Shown here: positions 1-10,669 of the stretch, piece by piece
How the letters are laid out: the number at the start of each line of letters is the position of its first letter
Numbering within the stretch: position 1 is the stretch's first letter
NCBI GenBank assembly: GCA_037179515.1
Contig: JAXCGZ010000056.1
Location: forward strand, 1-45,000
Length of the DNA stretch: 45,000 nt
Direction: 5' to 3'
Origin: Halocaridina rubra
Lineage: Eukaryota; Arthropoda; Malacostraca; Decapoda; Atyidae
Position numbers and translations under genes: made by a program
The notes under the pieces: generated by a model
What the model saw: the letters and a program-made list of their open reading frames with translations, nothing else
Databases searched by the model: none
What the model was told of the DNA's origin: nothing

Positions 1-352
1 ATATCATTATGTCTCTACAAGAAATGGAACAAAAACCTCAGTTGAGTAATAAGGGCTTAAGCATGAAATAGAGCACGTTTACATCTCCAGGAATAAAATT
101 CGAAATGAGAAAGTGATTTGCAGTAAACTTAGATGAGTAATTAAATTAGGAATTTTCTCGCACGTTACTATAAATTAATAAAAATAAAAGAAAAGTAAAT
201 AAATTAACACATAATAAAAAGTCTGAAAAAAATATCTATCCTCTCACGCGACTATCCTTGAATTTTGTGGCCCTCCGTGGCACAGGGCCAAACCAAGACA
301 TGCCACTGGCTCCCTAAGTTACAAATTAAGAGTAATGTTTTGTACGCGTGTA

Positions 353-486
353 ATTACCTAATTGTGCTTACGGGAAAGAGCCCAATTATTATTATTATTA
401 TTATTTTTTTTTTTACTGTACATACCTTACTGTACAGGAAAGCAACCCATGGTCGTAACTCCCCGTCTCCTGGTCTTGGCATTTTT
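353..486 (-). mobile_element. Non-LTR retrotransposon 3' UTR fragment, interrupted
   Basis: Matches the 3' end of the element at 33517-34380. The blocks are ATTACCTAATTGTG, then CTTACGGGAAAGAGCCCAA, and after a ~65-bp insertion with (ATT)n and poly-T, TCGTAACTCCCCGTCTCCTGG. Same orientation as that element (coding sense on the minus strand). Confidence 0.7.
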
Positions 487-705
487 TCATTTATACTATA
501 AATTCATATTGTGTTTATAGTTCCATCGATTTCAATATTCCAATTATAATTCATTCTTAAACTCGCTAAGTACGTTTTTATTATTTTTTTTTTTGGGGGG
601 GGGGTATATGCCCTTTATAAATATGAGGTCCAACAGACAATGTTCTATCGTAAAAGAGAAGAAGACGAGTATATAAAATTAGCGTTCCACTTTGTTGCGT
701 TGCCT

Positions 706-929
706 CGATTTCTTAAACAGCGTAAACCTAGGATACCATATTGTTAGTTAGCTAGACACACACAAATGGATTTCATCAACGCATCTGACGCGGTTCTGTG
801 TATGGCTAAGATCCCACGTGGGATCCTAGCCATACACAGAACCGCGTCAGATGCGTTTATGAAATCCATTTGTGTGTGTCTAGCTAACTAACAATATGGT
901 ATCCTAGGTTTACGCTGTTTAAGAAATCG
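706..929. mobile_element. Palindromic MITE-like element, copy 1
   Basis: A loop-free inverted repeat of two 112-bp arms centred at 817/818 (ATCCCAC|GTGGGAT), with about two mismatches between arms. The termini are CGATTTCTTAAACAG and its complement. No coding potential. A second, more diverged copy at 16547-16766 shows that it is dispersed. No clear target duplication was found, so the transposon class is unresolved. Confidence 0.8.
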
Positions 930-1035
930 GGTCTTTGCTAGAAGTCGTTTCTGTGCCTAGTACTGGCTGTACGAATATATGCTTAGAGGCAGGACAGGGT
1001 GGTGCAGAAGAACTTAAACACTTGCAACAAGAGTT

Positions 1036-1036
1036 T

Positions 1037-1085
<49 letters not shown>
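1036..1085. repeat. (TAA)n microsatellite
   Basis: About 16 perfect TAA units next to the outer side of the Penelope left arm. Confidence 0.95.
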
Positions 1086-1122
1086 TCTGATATCCGTTTG
1101 TCTTTGGGAAATCTTAGTCTTA

Positions 1123-1334
1123 TAATAAACTGAAGGGCAAGAACGGTCCAAGCAAACATCGTAGAACATATTTAATTAATCTCCTTATAATACATCACAA
1201 CACAACGTTTCAAACATCCACTGTGTTCATAATCATGTACCTATGAAAGAGTGAAAAAGAATATATACTTAAGCAGTTACTCTAAATAAACACAATTATA
1301 GTTGTAAAAAAAAAAAGGTAAAATATATATATAC
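1123..1334 (+). repeat. Left inverted repeat of the Penelope-like insertion
   Basis: A 212-bp arm whose reverse complement is 1851-2062. I found no difference when reading the two arms against each other, including an equal run of 11 A/T. Penelope elements are known for pseudo-LTR copies in direct or inverted arrangement, so this is interpreted as an inverted pseudo-LTR. Confidence 0.85.
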
Positions 1335-1422
1335 AGGACATTCACACAAGTTAATGAAATTTACATATATCTAAATGTATGTAGAATTAAAAAGAAACAC
1401 TTTCACACTAATAAAATTTGTT

Positions 1423-1850
1423 TTACAAAATTCTGAGAGGGTAACATGAGCCATCTTTGTTTAATTTAGGATTAGATTTTGAAATAAATAATGACTCTGC
1501 TATCCTGATTTCATTTTCGCTTTTTCCTCTGTATATAATTTTGAAATCATTTATACTGAAATTGCACTTACAGATATTAGAACAGTGTTCTCGAATGCTT
1601 GAGTTTACTGGAGCTGACAATGGTTTTCCAGTACGACAAGATGACCCGTGGTGTTCGTGGTATCTAACCAATACACATTTCTTAGTTGAGCCAACATATG
1701 CTAGTTGGCATTTGGGGCAGTTAAATTGATAAACTACCATCGAACAAAACGAGTCAGGTAACTTGTCCTTATGGATTACATAATTTTTAAGTTTATGGTT
1801 GTTATAAAATAAAATGAATGGTTTAATATGAGGGTAGTATCTGTAAAATA
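1423..1850 (-). pseudogene. Penelope-like element: linker plus GIY-YIG endonuclease, 5'-truncated
   Basis: The reading frame is open from the edge of the right inverted repeat to a TAA at 1423. The N-terminal part reads PHIKPFILFYNNHKLKN, followed from M at 1740 by VVYQFNCPKC, YVGST, VRYHEH, RTGKPLS, a SSIREHC block and an ESLFISKSNPKLN end. This is the known order of Penelope-like retroelements: reverse transcriptase, linker, then GIY-YIG. The GIY-YIG equivalents (AYVGST), the arginine of VRYHEH and the late glutamate of ESLFI are present, so this domain may be intact. The reverse transcriptase is missing: the frame runs straight into the inverted repeat. Best read as a truncated Penelope insertion; not a host gene. 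Confidence 0.88.
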
Positions 1851-2062
1851 CTATATATATATTTTACCTTTTTTTTTTTACAACTATAATTGTGTTTATT
1901 TAGAGTAACTGCTTAAGTATATATTCTTTTTCACTCTTTCATAGGTACATGATTATGAACACAGTGGATGTTTGAAACGTTGTGTTGTGATGTATTATAA
2001 GGAGATTAATTAAATATGTTCTACGATGTTTGCTTGGACCGTTCTTGCCCTTCAGTTTATAA
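1851..2062 (-). repeat. Right inverted repeat of the Penelope-like insertion
   Basis: Mirror copy of 1123-1334. In the orientation of the endonuclease frame it lies upstream, and it joins the open frame of the linker directly. A short AT-rich (TAATAA) run follows its outer end, as also at the outer side of the left arm. Confidence 0.85.
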
Positions 2063-2662
2063 TAATAATAATTATAATTATAACTTTTCATTAAACTTCT
2101 ACATTGATTAATCTGTATTATTTGCAAAAATTATAATGATAAAATTACATTTACTTAGTGAAATTTTACTGTTCAATGAATGACTAGAAATCTTTTGTCA
2201 AAATTTTTTATCATGTGCATGTGGGGACGCTGTTTTTCGCAAGCCTTTTTGCAAACTACAGAAAATTTTGGCTTACAGTTTTACAGCAGAATTCACTTCC
2301 AAGCTCACACCATTTCCATTTATCCGAGTACGGGATCGGCACAAAGTTGAGCTGGTTTTCTCCCCCAGTTGAAAAAAAAAAAAAAAAAAAAACTGTAAAT
2401 ATACGTGTTTTTACCGTAGAGTTTCACCTCACGATTTGTTCATGAGTTGTTCTAAAAACAAAGAAAAGTTCTTCAAGTGTATTTGTTCAAACAAATAATG
2501 TTCTCTTTCTTTTCCTCCGTTTCATTTCAATATTAACTTTAATCAGGATATAGAAAAAAAATAAGATAATTTAGCCAAACAGAACTACAGTACTCTCAAA
2601 TTAACTGTAGCTTAGTTGATTAAACTAACAGTGACATAAATACTATTTGATGCAGTTGTAAT
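2063..2662. other. AT-rich intergenic stretch with a short conserved-repeat block
   Basis: No gene recognised. Positions 2296-2370 (TTTATCCGAGTACGGGATC, then GAGCTGGTTTTCTCCCCCAG and an A run) resemble 12150-12207 and look like a small shared repeat (family G). Confidence 0.45.
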
Positions 2663-2680
2663 GATAATAATAATAACAAT

Positions 2681-2770
<90 letters not shown>

Positions 2771-2771
2771 T
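2663..2771. repeat. (TAA)n microsatellite
   Basis: Over 30 TAA units with a few interruptions at the left. It directly abuts the 5' end of a family A SINE. Confidence 0.95.
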
Positions 2772-2773
2772 AT

Positions 2774-2973
2774 GTAGTCACCGTGGCTCAAGCGGTAGCG
2801 TCCTCGACTCTGAGGCGTCAGGTCGAGGGTTCGCGCCCCGTCACTGTCTGAGGTTAGCAAGAGCATGCACTCAGGGTAACGATTACATCTGCCAAAACAA
2901 GTCCTTCGCAAGAAGGCAACCGTCCTAGCCCTTGGTTGAAAAGGGAATCAGTGACGTAAAAGCAGAGCGAACG
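2774..2973 (+). mobile_element. tRNA-derived SINE, family A, copy 1
   Basis: The 5' end is tRNA-like with an A box (TGGCTCAAGCGG) and a B box (GGGTTCGCGCCCC). The flanks of the tRNA part, ACCGTG and CACGGT, pair as a stem. The body then runs through ACTCAGGGTAACGATTACA, CAAAACAAGTCCTTCGC and CGTCCTAGCCCTTGG to the end GTGACGTAAAA. Full length; its 3' end runs into (ATT)n. Confidence 0.88.
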
Positions 2974-3051
<78 letters not shown>

Positions 3052-3079
3052 TTTATTATTATTATTATTATTATTATTC
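2974..3079. repeat. (ATT)n microsatellite, possible SINE tail
   Basis: About 35 ATT units with one interruption, immediately after family A copy 1. Confidence 0.95.
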
Positions 3080-3307
3080 TTAATAGTTGTAGCAATATAG
3101 CAATAATGACTACGTAACTAAAGGAGTTAGACGAAGAGGAACAATATAAGAAAGTACAATGAAGACTTTTGCATTAAATTTTATCTAATCACTCAACCAC
3201 TCTCTCTAAATGTGTGAATGACATTTGCATTGACAATGTCTCTTTTACAGATTAATTTGATGAATAACATCATATCTCTAGTTGCCATCAACGTATCTGA
3301 AACACAT

Positions 3308-3498
<191 letters not shown>

Positions 3499-3500
<2 letters not shown>

Positions 3501-3552
3501 AACTTTGCTGGTATTCAGGAATATCAGCTTGTGCTCTTTAGCTTTGAATGTC

Positions 3553-3554
<2 letters not shown>
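3499..3554 (+). repeat. GA-embedded linker, copy 1
   Basis: A 56-bp unique sequence between two (GA)n tracts (AAACTTTGCTGG … TTGAATGTCAT). It recurs in reverse complement twice at 6530-6588 and 6687-6744. Confidence 0.85.

Positions 3555-3645
<91 letters not shown>
3555..3645. repeat. (GA)n microsatellite
   Basis: GA tract with a few GGAGAG interruptions. It runs directly into a truncated family B repeat. Confidence 0.96.
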
Positions 3646-3985
<340 letters not shown>

Positions 3986-3988
<3 letters not shown>

Positions 3989-4007
3989 ATATATATATAT
4001 ATATATA

Positions 4008-4079
<72 letters not shown>
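3986..4079. repeat. (TA)n microsatellite
   Basis: A TA tract of about 94 bp with one C interruption, followed by a short (TCTA)n run. Confidence 0.95.
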
Positions 4080-4083
<4 letters not shown>

Positions 4084-4227
4084 TTGTGTGTATCTGTCTA
4101 TCTATTTATCTATCTATCTATCTATAGTACGTTGTTAAAGAAAAGGTGAAGCAAAAACATATCGACGATAAGTACAAAAACCAAAACGAACTTATATATA
4201 GAATAAGATAAACAGCTATATCACAGT

Positions 4228-4598
4228 AGTAGGTTGGCCCATGGTCCCAGTCACCCGTTGCAATACTGCAACTGAAGGTCTGTTTGTACTTAAGTAGAAG
4301 TCCAGGGCGTTTAATGTCAGGTGTTTCTGACCTACACTGAATATTCTGACCTATTCTTATTATCTCTTTATCATCTCTTCACATCTGACAGGTCACAAAA
4401 CTCCCTATCTCTTTTTTACCTTTGCTTTCTTTCTCATATATAATACATTAACTATTCTTTCAGCCTGTCTTTTTTCATTCTTTTATATCTTCCTTGTCCT
4501 TAAGCTGCTACATTTCCTAAATATTTTCTTGATGCCCGGGTCTGATGCGGTGAGATTTCTTTGCCCGTTCCGGAGCCACACTCATAAAAATAAAAACA
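4228..4598 (+). mobile_element. Family B dispersed repeat, copy 2 (full 5' end, alternative 3' end)
   Basis: The 5' end is GTAGTAGGTTGGCCCATGG, then CACCCGTTGCAATACTGCAA. The 3' part carries an extra block (CCTTGTCCTTAAGCTGC … TTGATGCCCGGG) and ends GAGCCACACTCATAAAAA. The same 3' variant is seen at 12548 and 28663. Confidence 0.78.
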
Positions 4599-4764
4599 AG
4601 TTCATAAATAGACAACAAAAATGTAAACAATGATCTCTCTTGAAGGACGACCAAAGAGGGGGGGGGGGAGTTTCAGTGCTATGAATTAGAAGGAGAGAAG
4701 CAGGCATCACAATGAATAGTCCTGGAGTTACTTGAAGCAACACTGTAAGGGTGTGTTGCTGCTC

Positions 4765-4950
4765 TACTGCTGGCTAGTACAGTGGTAACGCGCTGGCTTC
4801 GCATTCACGAGTCGAAAGATCGGTTCCCGTCCAAGACCGAGAGTTTAAGCTGTTTCCTGGCAGGTACTGCTGTGGTTGGGTACCACAGTGGGGGTTGGGA
4901 CTTGCCCCGGCTAACGAATACCCATTGTATTGTAATGGAAATAAAGGTTT
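4765..4950 (+). mobile_element. tRNA-derived SINE, family C
   Basis: The tRNA-like head has an A box (TGGCTAGTACAGTGGTAACG) and a B-box region (GATCGGTTCCCGTCC). The body (TGTTTCCTGGCAGGTAC … GGGACTTGCCCCGG) ends GGAAATAAAGGTTT before a long (ATT)n tail. The head differs from family A. Only copy seen in the window. Confidence 0.78.
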
Positions 4951-4975
4951 ATTATTATTATTATTATTATTATTA

Positions 4976-5022
<47 letters not shown>
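4951..5022. repeat. (ATT)n tail of SINE family C
   Basis: About 23 ATT units directly following the SINE body. Confidence 0.93.
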
Positions 5023-5273
5023 TGGATATTTCGTGGTCTAGGCAAACTTTCTGGAACACAATAACCAAACTCTGAAGAGCACAGTCCAATATAGTACTCG
5101 TAGAAAAGTTAAGGAACGTGAGGATTCTCAATAAAAAGTCAAGACTACATGTAGAGCTGAAAGGATAATAAAGTGAAAGTCCTCAAAATGAACCAAGTCA
5201 AGGAGATTACTGAGGAGGACATAGTCACAACTGATGAGAAAGTTAAAACCCACGGATGGCCGTACTAGACTTC

Positions 5274-5517
5274 TGTGCACGAAAGCATAAATAGAGAGTA
5301 AAAGAGATGGGGAGTGTTGTAACTTGTCAGATGTGAAGGGATAATTAGAGATGTGTAACGAATATCAAAGAATATTTTGCGTAGATGTAAGCATAGAAAA
5401 AGATCGGCAACTGAAGGAAGACAACATCGAGCTGTCCAGGACAGTCCGATTCATGTCTTAAAGACCTTTAGCTGAAGTATCGCAACGGGTGGCTGGTGCC
5501 ATGGGCCAGCCTACTAA
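5274..5517 (-). mobile_element. Family B dispersed repeat, copy 3 (3'-truncated)
   Basis: Reverse orientation: GACTTGTCAGATGTGAAGGG-like sequence, CATAGAAAAAG, GAGCTGTCCAGGACAGTCC and GCAACGGGTGGCTGGTGCC, ending at the family 5' end GGCCAGCCTACTA. It lacks the last ~60 bp after the CGTGC motif. Confidence 0.82.
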
Positions 5518-5589
5518 GTCTACAGTAAATAAAATTGATTAATAAAGTGAGAGAAGGCAGGAAGAGTAAACATGTTTGTGTGGGATCGG

Positions 5590-5765
5590 GTACTTTTTGG
5601 CGCCGCCCTTTTGGCGCCGCTTTTTTGGTCCCGTTATTTGGCTTTGAACTGTCTTGGCGTTGCCCTTTTGGAACAAAGCTAAGCTAAGCTAAGCTAACCT
5701 AGCCAAAATAGCTTAGTGCCAAAAGGGCAACGCCAAAAGTTTAGCGCCAAAAAAGTAGAGTCAAA
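5590..5765. repeat. Inverted-repeat cluster of TTTTGGCGC-type motifs
   Basis: An 18-bp perfect stem (TTGGCGTTGCCCTTTTGG at 5654-5671, complement at 5719-5736) encloses (AAGCT)n-like AGCTAAGCTAAGCTAAGCT. Further TTTTGGCGC copies lie outside on both sides in mirror order. Non-coding foldback. Confidence 0.75.
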
Positions 5766-5779
5766 TAGTCCAATTCCGT

Positions 5780-6165
5780 TTGTGAGAATGTATTTCATGC
5801 TCTTCTTCTTCTTCTTAGGATGGGATAGGATAGATGGGGAAGAATAGTGACGGCATCGAGTGAACTCTCTTAGCCCTATTCAGGGTGTCATCACTGGGGA
5901 GAGGGGGGTAAAGTTATAAATTAGTTATAAATTAATAATGATGAGGAGGTTTTGGAGATTTTACGTTATTTACTATACATAGGTTCTGGTGGATATCCTG
6001 AAAAAAACGGAGAAATTCTTTTCCACCAGACATGGTCATTGATAAATTCGTATTCTAAAGTGTTCAAAGCATTAGTTTCTTGAAGAAATTCTTCAAAGTC
6101 GATTTCCAATTTACCCCAGGTTCTGGATGCTAATTTATAAATATAAGTATTAATGCTCACATACT
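5780..6165. other. Stretch without a recognised gene
   Basis: Contains a short (CTT)n and an open minus-strand frame of about 69 codons at 5966-6175 whose 5' end reaches into the flanking SINE. It is not recognised and is probably chance or a relic. Confidence 0.3.
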
Positions 6166-6170
6166 TTGGA

Positions 6171-6357
6171 GACACCGTGGCTCAAGCGGTAGCGTCCGCG
6201 ACTCTGAGGCGTCAGGTCGAGGGTTCGCGCCCCGTCACGGTCTGAGGTTAGCAAGGGCATGCACTCAGGGTAACGATTACAGCTGCCAAAACAAGTCCTT
6301 CGCAAGAAGGCAACCGTCCTAGCCCTTAGTAGAAAAGGGAGTCCGTGACGTAAAACA
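6171..6357 (+). mobile_element. tRNA-derived SINE, family A, copy 2
   Basis: Full-length copy from CACCGTGGCTCAAGCGG to GTCCGTGACGTAAAAC, close to the window consensus. Confidence 0.88.
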
Positions 6358-6529
6358 GCCTTACCTTTATATCACCTAGGCATGTAACCTTTTAGACATA
6401 TTTGTAAATGTAAACAACCTGACAACAGCAATACATTATAACATTATTGCATTATATTGAACATATGTCCAGAATTATTAACATATTGCACAATTTTTTT
6501 TTAATGTCTGGTGAGGCAAAATACTTCAC

Positions 6530-6744
<215 letters not shown>

Positions 6745-6825
<81 letters not shown>
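6745..6825. repeat. (CT)n microsatellite
   Basis: About 40 CT units. Confidence 0.96.
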
Positions 6826-6828
<3 letters not shown>

Positions 6829-7440
6829 TCTGTTCATTCCAGCTTACGTGTGACTACTTCCTCGAAAACTTTGAACTATTGTCCCCTAATTACCACAGTT
6901 TCCATCATCAGTCCCGATCCATCCACAGTCTCTCTATTCACCTCCCATTCACCTATGCCACTAATTCTCCATAAACCTCTGATGATAACTCCACCTTCTC
7001 TTGAGGCTGTCAGCCTTGTGCCAATTCCCCGTAGAGTCAGGGCGATACTGATATACGACGCTTCCGGGGAACTCCCTAGTCTCTAACGCTATATCATCAT
7101 CGTCATAACTCAACAGTTTTAACAACCTGATGTCCTTCACGGTGCCAAATCTTCCCTATTTCCCAGACAAGAGAATTTTTATCCAAATATCCTGAAGTCA
7201 TATGAGTCCTCCGCTCAAATTCAATCAAGAAATAATGTAAGAGTTCAAAATAGTGAAATATTCATATCGGTTTTCATAATAAAAGCGTTGCTTGTATAGA
7301 AAGTTCCATGGAGATATACCAATCTCTTTCCAGAACCATTCTTCCATACTGGATATATCCACTCCCACAAGGCACGCTTTAGCCTGCCAATAAATATAAT
7401 ATAAGAAGTTAAAAAAAATCCCTCACAAAGGCGACAACAT
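6826..7440. other. Stretch without a recognised gene
   Basis: Positions 6834-7085 are relatively C-rich and open in two plus-strand frames, but no family is recognised and no splice structure is evident. The rest is AT-rich. Confidence 0.3.
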
Positions 7441-7445
7441 ACACA

Positions 7446-7758
7446 ATTGTAGTAGGTTGGCCCATGGCACAACCGCCCGTTGCGATACTACAGCCAAAGG
7501 GTCTTGTGGACTTTAAAAAGACTGTCCAGGACTGGTCGATGTTAAGAGTTCCTTCAGTTACGGTTCTCTTTCTATGCCGACATCAACGCCGAATATTCTT
7601 GGATATTAGTTACACATGTCTTATTTTCCATTCACATCTGACAAGTCACAATACACCCCATCTCTGTTTCTCTCTATGCTTTCTTCGTGCCCAGGCCCGA
7701 TGAGGGTAGATTTATTTATTGGTTTTGCCCCATCCTTGTGTCACAACCATAAAAAAAA
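7446..7758 (+). mobile_element. Family B dispersed repeat, copy 4 (near full length)
   Basis: Runs from GTAGTAGGTTGGCCCATGG through CCCGTTGCGATACTACAG, CTGTCCAGGAC, TCACATCTGACAAGTCACAA and CTTCGTGCCCAGGCCCGATG to TGTCACAACCATAAAAAAA. Confidence 0.85.
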
Positions 7759-7763
7759 TTGAT

Positions 7764-7764
<1 letters not shown>

Positions 7765-7824
<60 letters not shown>
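7765..7824. repeat. (GA)n microsatellite
   Basis: About 30 GA units just 3' of family B copy 4. Confidence 0.96.
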
Positions 7825-7826
<2 letters not shown>

Positions 7827-7829
7827 GTC

Positions 7830-8245
7830 ACGTACAAAGGTAGCACTACTGAATCTAAGTCTTGCTTCACCTAGTTAGAATTCACCCTAAACTCAGTAAA
7901 ACAGTGTTTAGTTTCGTCCCGTGCATATGTTGTGTTTTGTTTTCGATATATATAACTAAAACAGCTTAATATTATTAATGAAGCATTTATACCAACAAAT
8001 ACTTACAAGATGATTTTATACGTATTGGAAAGGGTTGAAAGTACGGATCATGAGTGTATTCTTACTAGCTCAGAATTGGAAAATAGATTGACAAACAGAC
8101 AGACTGACTGACTGACTGATTGATTGACTGATAGATACATACATACATAGACAGATACAGATATATAGATAGATAGATAGAAAGAGAGAGTTATGTGTAA
8201 CTCTTGGAAGCTGTAAAATAATATCCCAAAATAACTAGGAAAGGA
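7830..8245. other. AT-rich stretch without a gene
   Basis: Only short GACT, ATAC and GATA runs (8098-8190) are visible. Confidence 0.4.
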
Positions 8246-8248
8246 AAA

Positions 8249-8392
8249 GAGGGTTCGCGCCCCGTCACGGTCTGAGGGTAGCAAGGGCATGCACTCAGGG
8301 TAACGATTACATCTGCCAAAACAAGTCCTTCGCAAGAAGGCAACCGTCCTAGCCCTTGGCTGAAAGAGAGTCCGTGACGTAAAACCGGAATG
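8249..8392 (+). mobile_element. tRNA-derived SINE, family A, copy 3 (5'-truncated)
   Basis: Starts inside the B box (AGGGTTCGCGCCCC) and keeps the body and the 3' end GTGACGTAAAACCGGAA. The A box is missing. Confidence 0.85.
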
Positions 8393-8632
8393 AACAATGA
8401 AAGGAAAAGTTCCATAAGCATGGCTCTTAAACTTCGTATAAGATATAAGTTAGTTGTCCGCCTCCCTTCCTCCCTCCAATATTTACTTTCCAAACAATCG
8501 CAGAATGATTTAGCAAATCAGTGGACTAGCTTTCCCTTGCCTGAGCAAAGCTTTTGAACTATACCTTGATCCCAGACAAGGATAAATGCGTTTCTGACCT
8601 ACAATAAACTTTGTTCTATTATTCAAGCTACG

Positions 8633-8732
8633 TATATGATTTCCTCATTTATAATCACTTTATCATCACAAACAGTATCAGATATATGATTTCCTCATAT
8701 ATAATCAGCTTATCATCACGAACAGTATCAAG
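8633..8732. repeat. Tandem duplication, 50-bp unit
   Basis: Two copies of a unit starting TATATGATTTCCTCAT and ending AACAGTATCA, with a few substitutions. Confidence 0.85.
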
Positions 8733-8909
8733 AGATTACGGAGGTGTCAGAGTTCTCTTAATTAAATGTCGATGAACTTTCAGATGGTGTGACGCGTTCT
8801 CATAGATTAAAAAAAAAACTCTTTAACAAATGAACAGAAGGAGAAACAGACAAAAACGCCATTAGAAAAATGAACAGAAGGAAAAAAAGAGACATAAACC
8901 AAGTTTAAG

Positions 8910-9217
8910 CACCAGCCGCCCGTTGCGATACTACAGCTGAAAGTTTTTTGAACTTAAATAGGTCTGTCCAGGACAGTTCGATGTTAAGTCTTCCTTCAGT
9001 TACGGTTCTTTTTCTATGCCTACAGCTACACTGAATATTCTTGGATATTCATCACACATCTGTTATTATCCCTTCACATCTGACAAGTCATTACACTCTC
9101 CATCTCCGTTTCTCTTTACTTTATGTATTCTTCGTGCCCAGGCCCGATGAGGGCTGTTTTATTTTACTTTTTTTTTGGGGGGGGGCCGTCCTGGTGTCAC
9201 AGTCATAAAAAAAAATA
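8910..9217 (+). mobile_element. Family B dispersed repeat, copy 5
   Basis: Begins ACCAGCCGCCCGTTGCGATA and continues through CTGTCCAGGACAG and CCCAGGCCCGATGAGGGC to GTCCTGGTGTCACAGTCATAA. Confidence 0.85.
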
Positions 9218-9461
9218 ATTGAGGACCTCAGAAAGCCTCTTCAGTGATTAGTAGATATAATCAATTATAGACAATAATCAGGATTACCTTTGTCATTTAA
9301 GTTTTATGTTGAAACGCATTCTCTTAGCATGAAATAATCAAATCTAGAATGACACATAGGGCGCTCCTTTTCAAGTGAGTTTGGACTCAAAATTACGTCT
9401 CATGTGAACGAAATATAAATTCTTCTCACAAGTAAGTTTGATTAAGAGATCATAATTTACA

Positions 9462-9826
9462 GACACTCTTTAGAGTTACGTTTGTTCTCTCAGATTCATC
9501 TTAAAACGTTTAAGTATGGAACAGTCTAACTTTAAGACACATCATTAGAGTTGCGTTTGTTCTCTCAGATTCATCTTAAAACGTTTAAGTATGGAACAGT
9601 CTAACTTTAAGACACTCATTAGAGTTACGTTTGTTCTCTCAGATTCATCTTAAAACGTTTAAGTATGGAACAGTCTAACTTTAAGACACTCATTAGTTAC
9701 GTTTGTTCTTTCAGATTCATCTTAAAACGTTTAAGTATGGAACAGTCTAACTTTAAGACACTCATTAGAGTTACGTTTGTTCTCTCAGATTCATTTTAAA
9801 ACGTTTATGTATGGAGCAGTCGAAGT
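9462..9826. repeat. Minisatellite, ~74-bp unit, about 5 copies
   Basis: The start of CAGATTCATCTTAAAACG recurs at 9491, 9566, 9640, 9712 and 9786 (periods 75, 74, 72, 74). The first and last units are the most diverged. No coding potential. Confidence 0.93.
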
Positions 9827-10033
9827 GAAGTTGCAAATACTGAGCTCCTTTTCAAATAAGAGCGGACGCAATGTTATGTCGGACGCAGACGTAAGAACAA
9901 TTCCTTCTTCATATCAAAAACTCAATAAGTTTTCCAAATTCTTTGTCAAGTTTTCCAAAAACACAAATTCGAAAAGTTTTGTTCGAAAAATATGAACGAG
10001 TTGCAAATATGAGTCAGTCGCAAGCAGCGACAC

Positions 10034-10222
10034 CACTGGTCATCGTGGCTGAGAGGTAACGCTAGCAAATTTGATTTGTCAGAGTGAGGGTTCGCGGCCC
10101 ACCACGGTCTGAGGTTAGAAAAAGCATTAACTCAGAGTTTGTCGCCCTTGCCAAAACCCAAGTCCTTCGCAAGAAGGCATCGTCCTAGCCCTTAGTAGAA
10201 AAGGGAGTCCGTGACGTAAAAC
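10034..10222 (+). mobile_element. tRNA-derived SINE, family A, copy 4 (diverged head)
   Basis: The head reads TCATCGTGGCTGAGAGGTAACG with B box GAGGGTTCGCGGCCC. The body and the 3' end GTGACGTAAAAC are as in the family. Together with copies at 36537 and 37127 it suggests an older subfamily. Confidence 0.8.
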
Positions 10223-10331
10223 TGACCAAGGGTAGAGGATGATGCATCGAGAAAGAGAAAGTTTTCATCATCATCAACTTTCTGTTTTCAGTCCCTCCAT
10301 CTAATATTTTATTTATATTCATACACGGATA

Positions 10332-10521
10332 GTCACCGTGGCTCAAGCGGTAGCGTACGCGACTCTGAGGCATCAGGTCGAGGGTTAGCGCCTCGTCACG
10401 TTCTGAGGCTAGCAAGGGCATGCGCTCAGGGTAAGGATTACATCTGCCAAAACAAGTCCTTCGCAAGAAGGCAACCGTCCTAGCCCTTGGTAGATAAGGG
10501 AGTTCGTGACGTAAAACCTGA
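10332..10521 (+). mobile_element. tRNA-derived SINE, family A, copy 5, with TSD
   Basis: Full length. ACACGGATA flanks it on both sides (10323-10331 and 10522-10530), a probable 9-bp target-site duplication. Confidence 0.88.
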
Positions 10522-10669
10522 ACACGGATACATATACTAAACTGAATATACAAGATATGTAAAAATAAAATATATATATCATTCTGTAGGACAAAGAAAG
10601 TCTTATTTTTGTCATATCATCATTCTCAATTAGTCGGTTCGGATTTTGTTTACAAATTTCTCAGGTTCC

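Noticed and set aside
5966..6175. 69-codon minus-strand frame next to a SINE
   Set aside because: It starts inside the SINE head, is short, and matches no family known to me.
9462..9826. CRISPR-like array
   Set aside because: The whole unit repeats with no unique spacers, and the window is eukaryotic.
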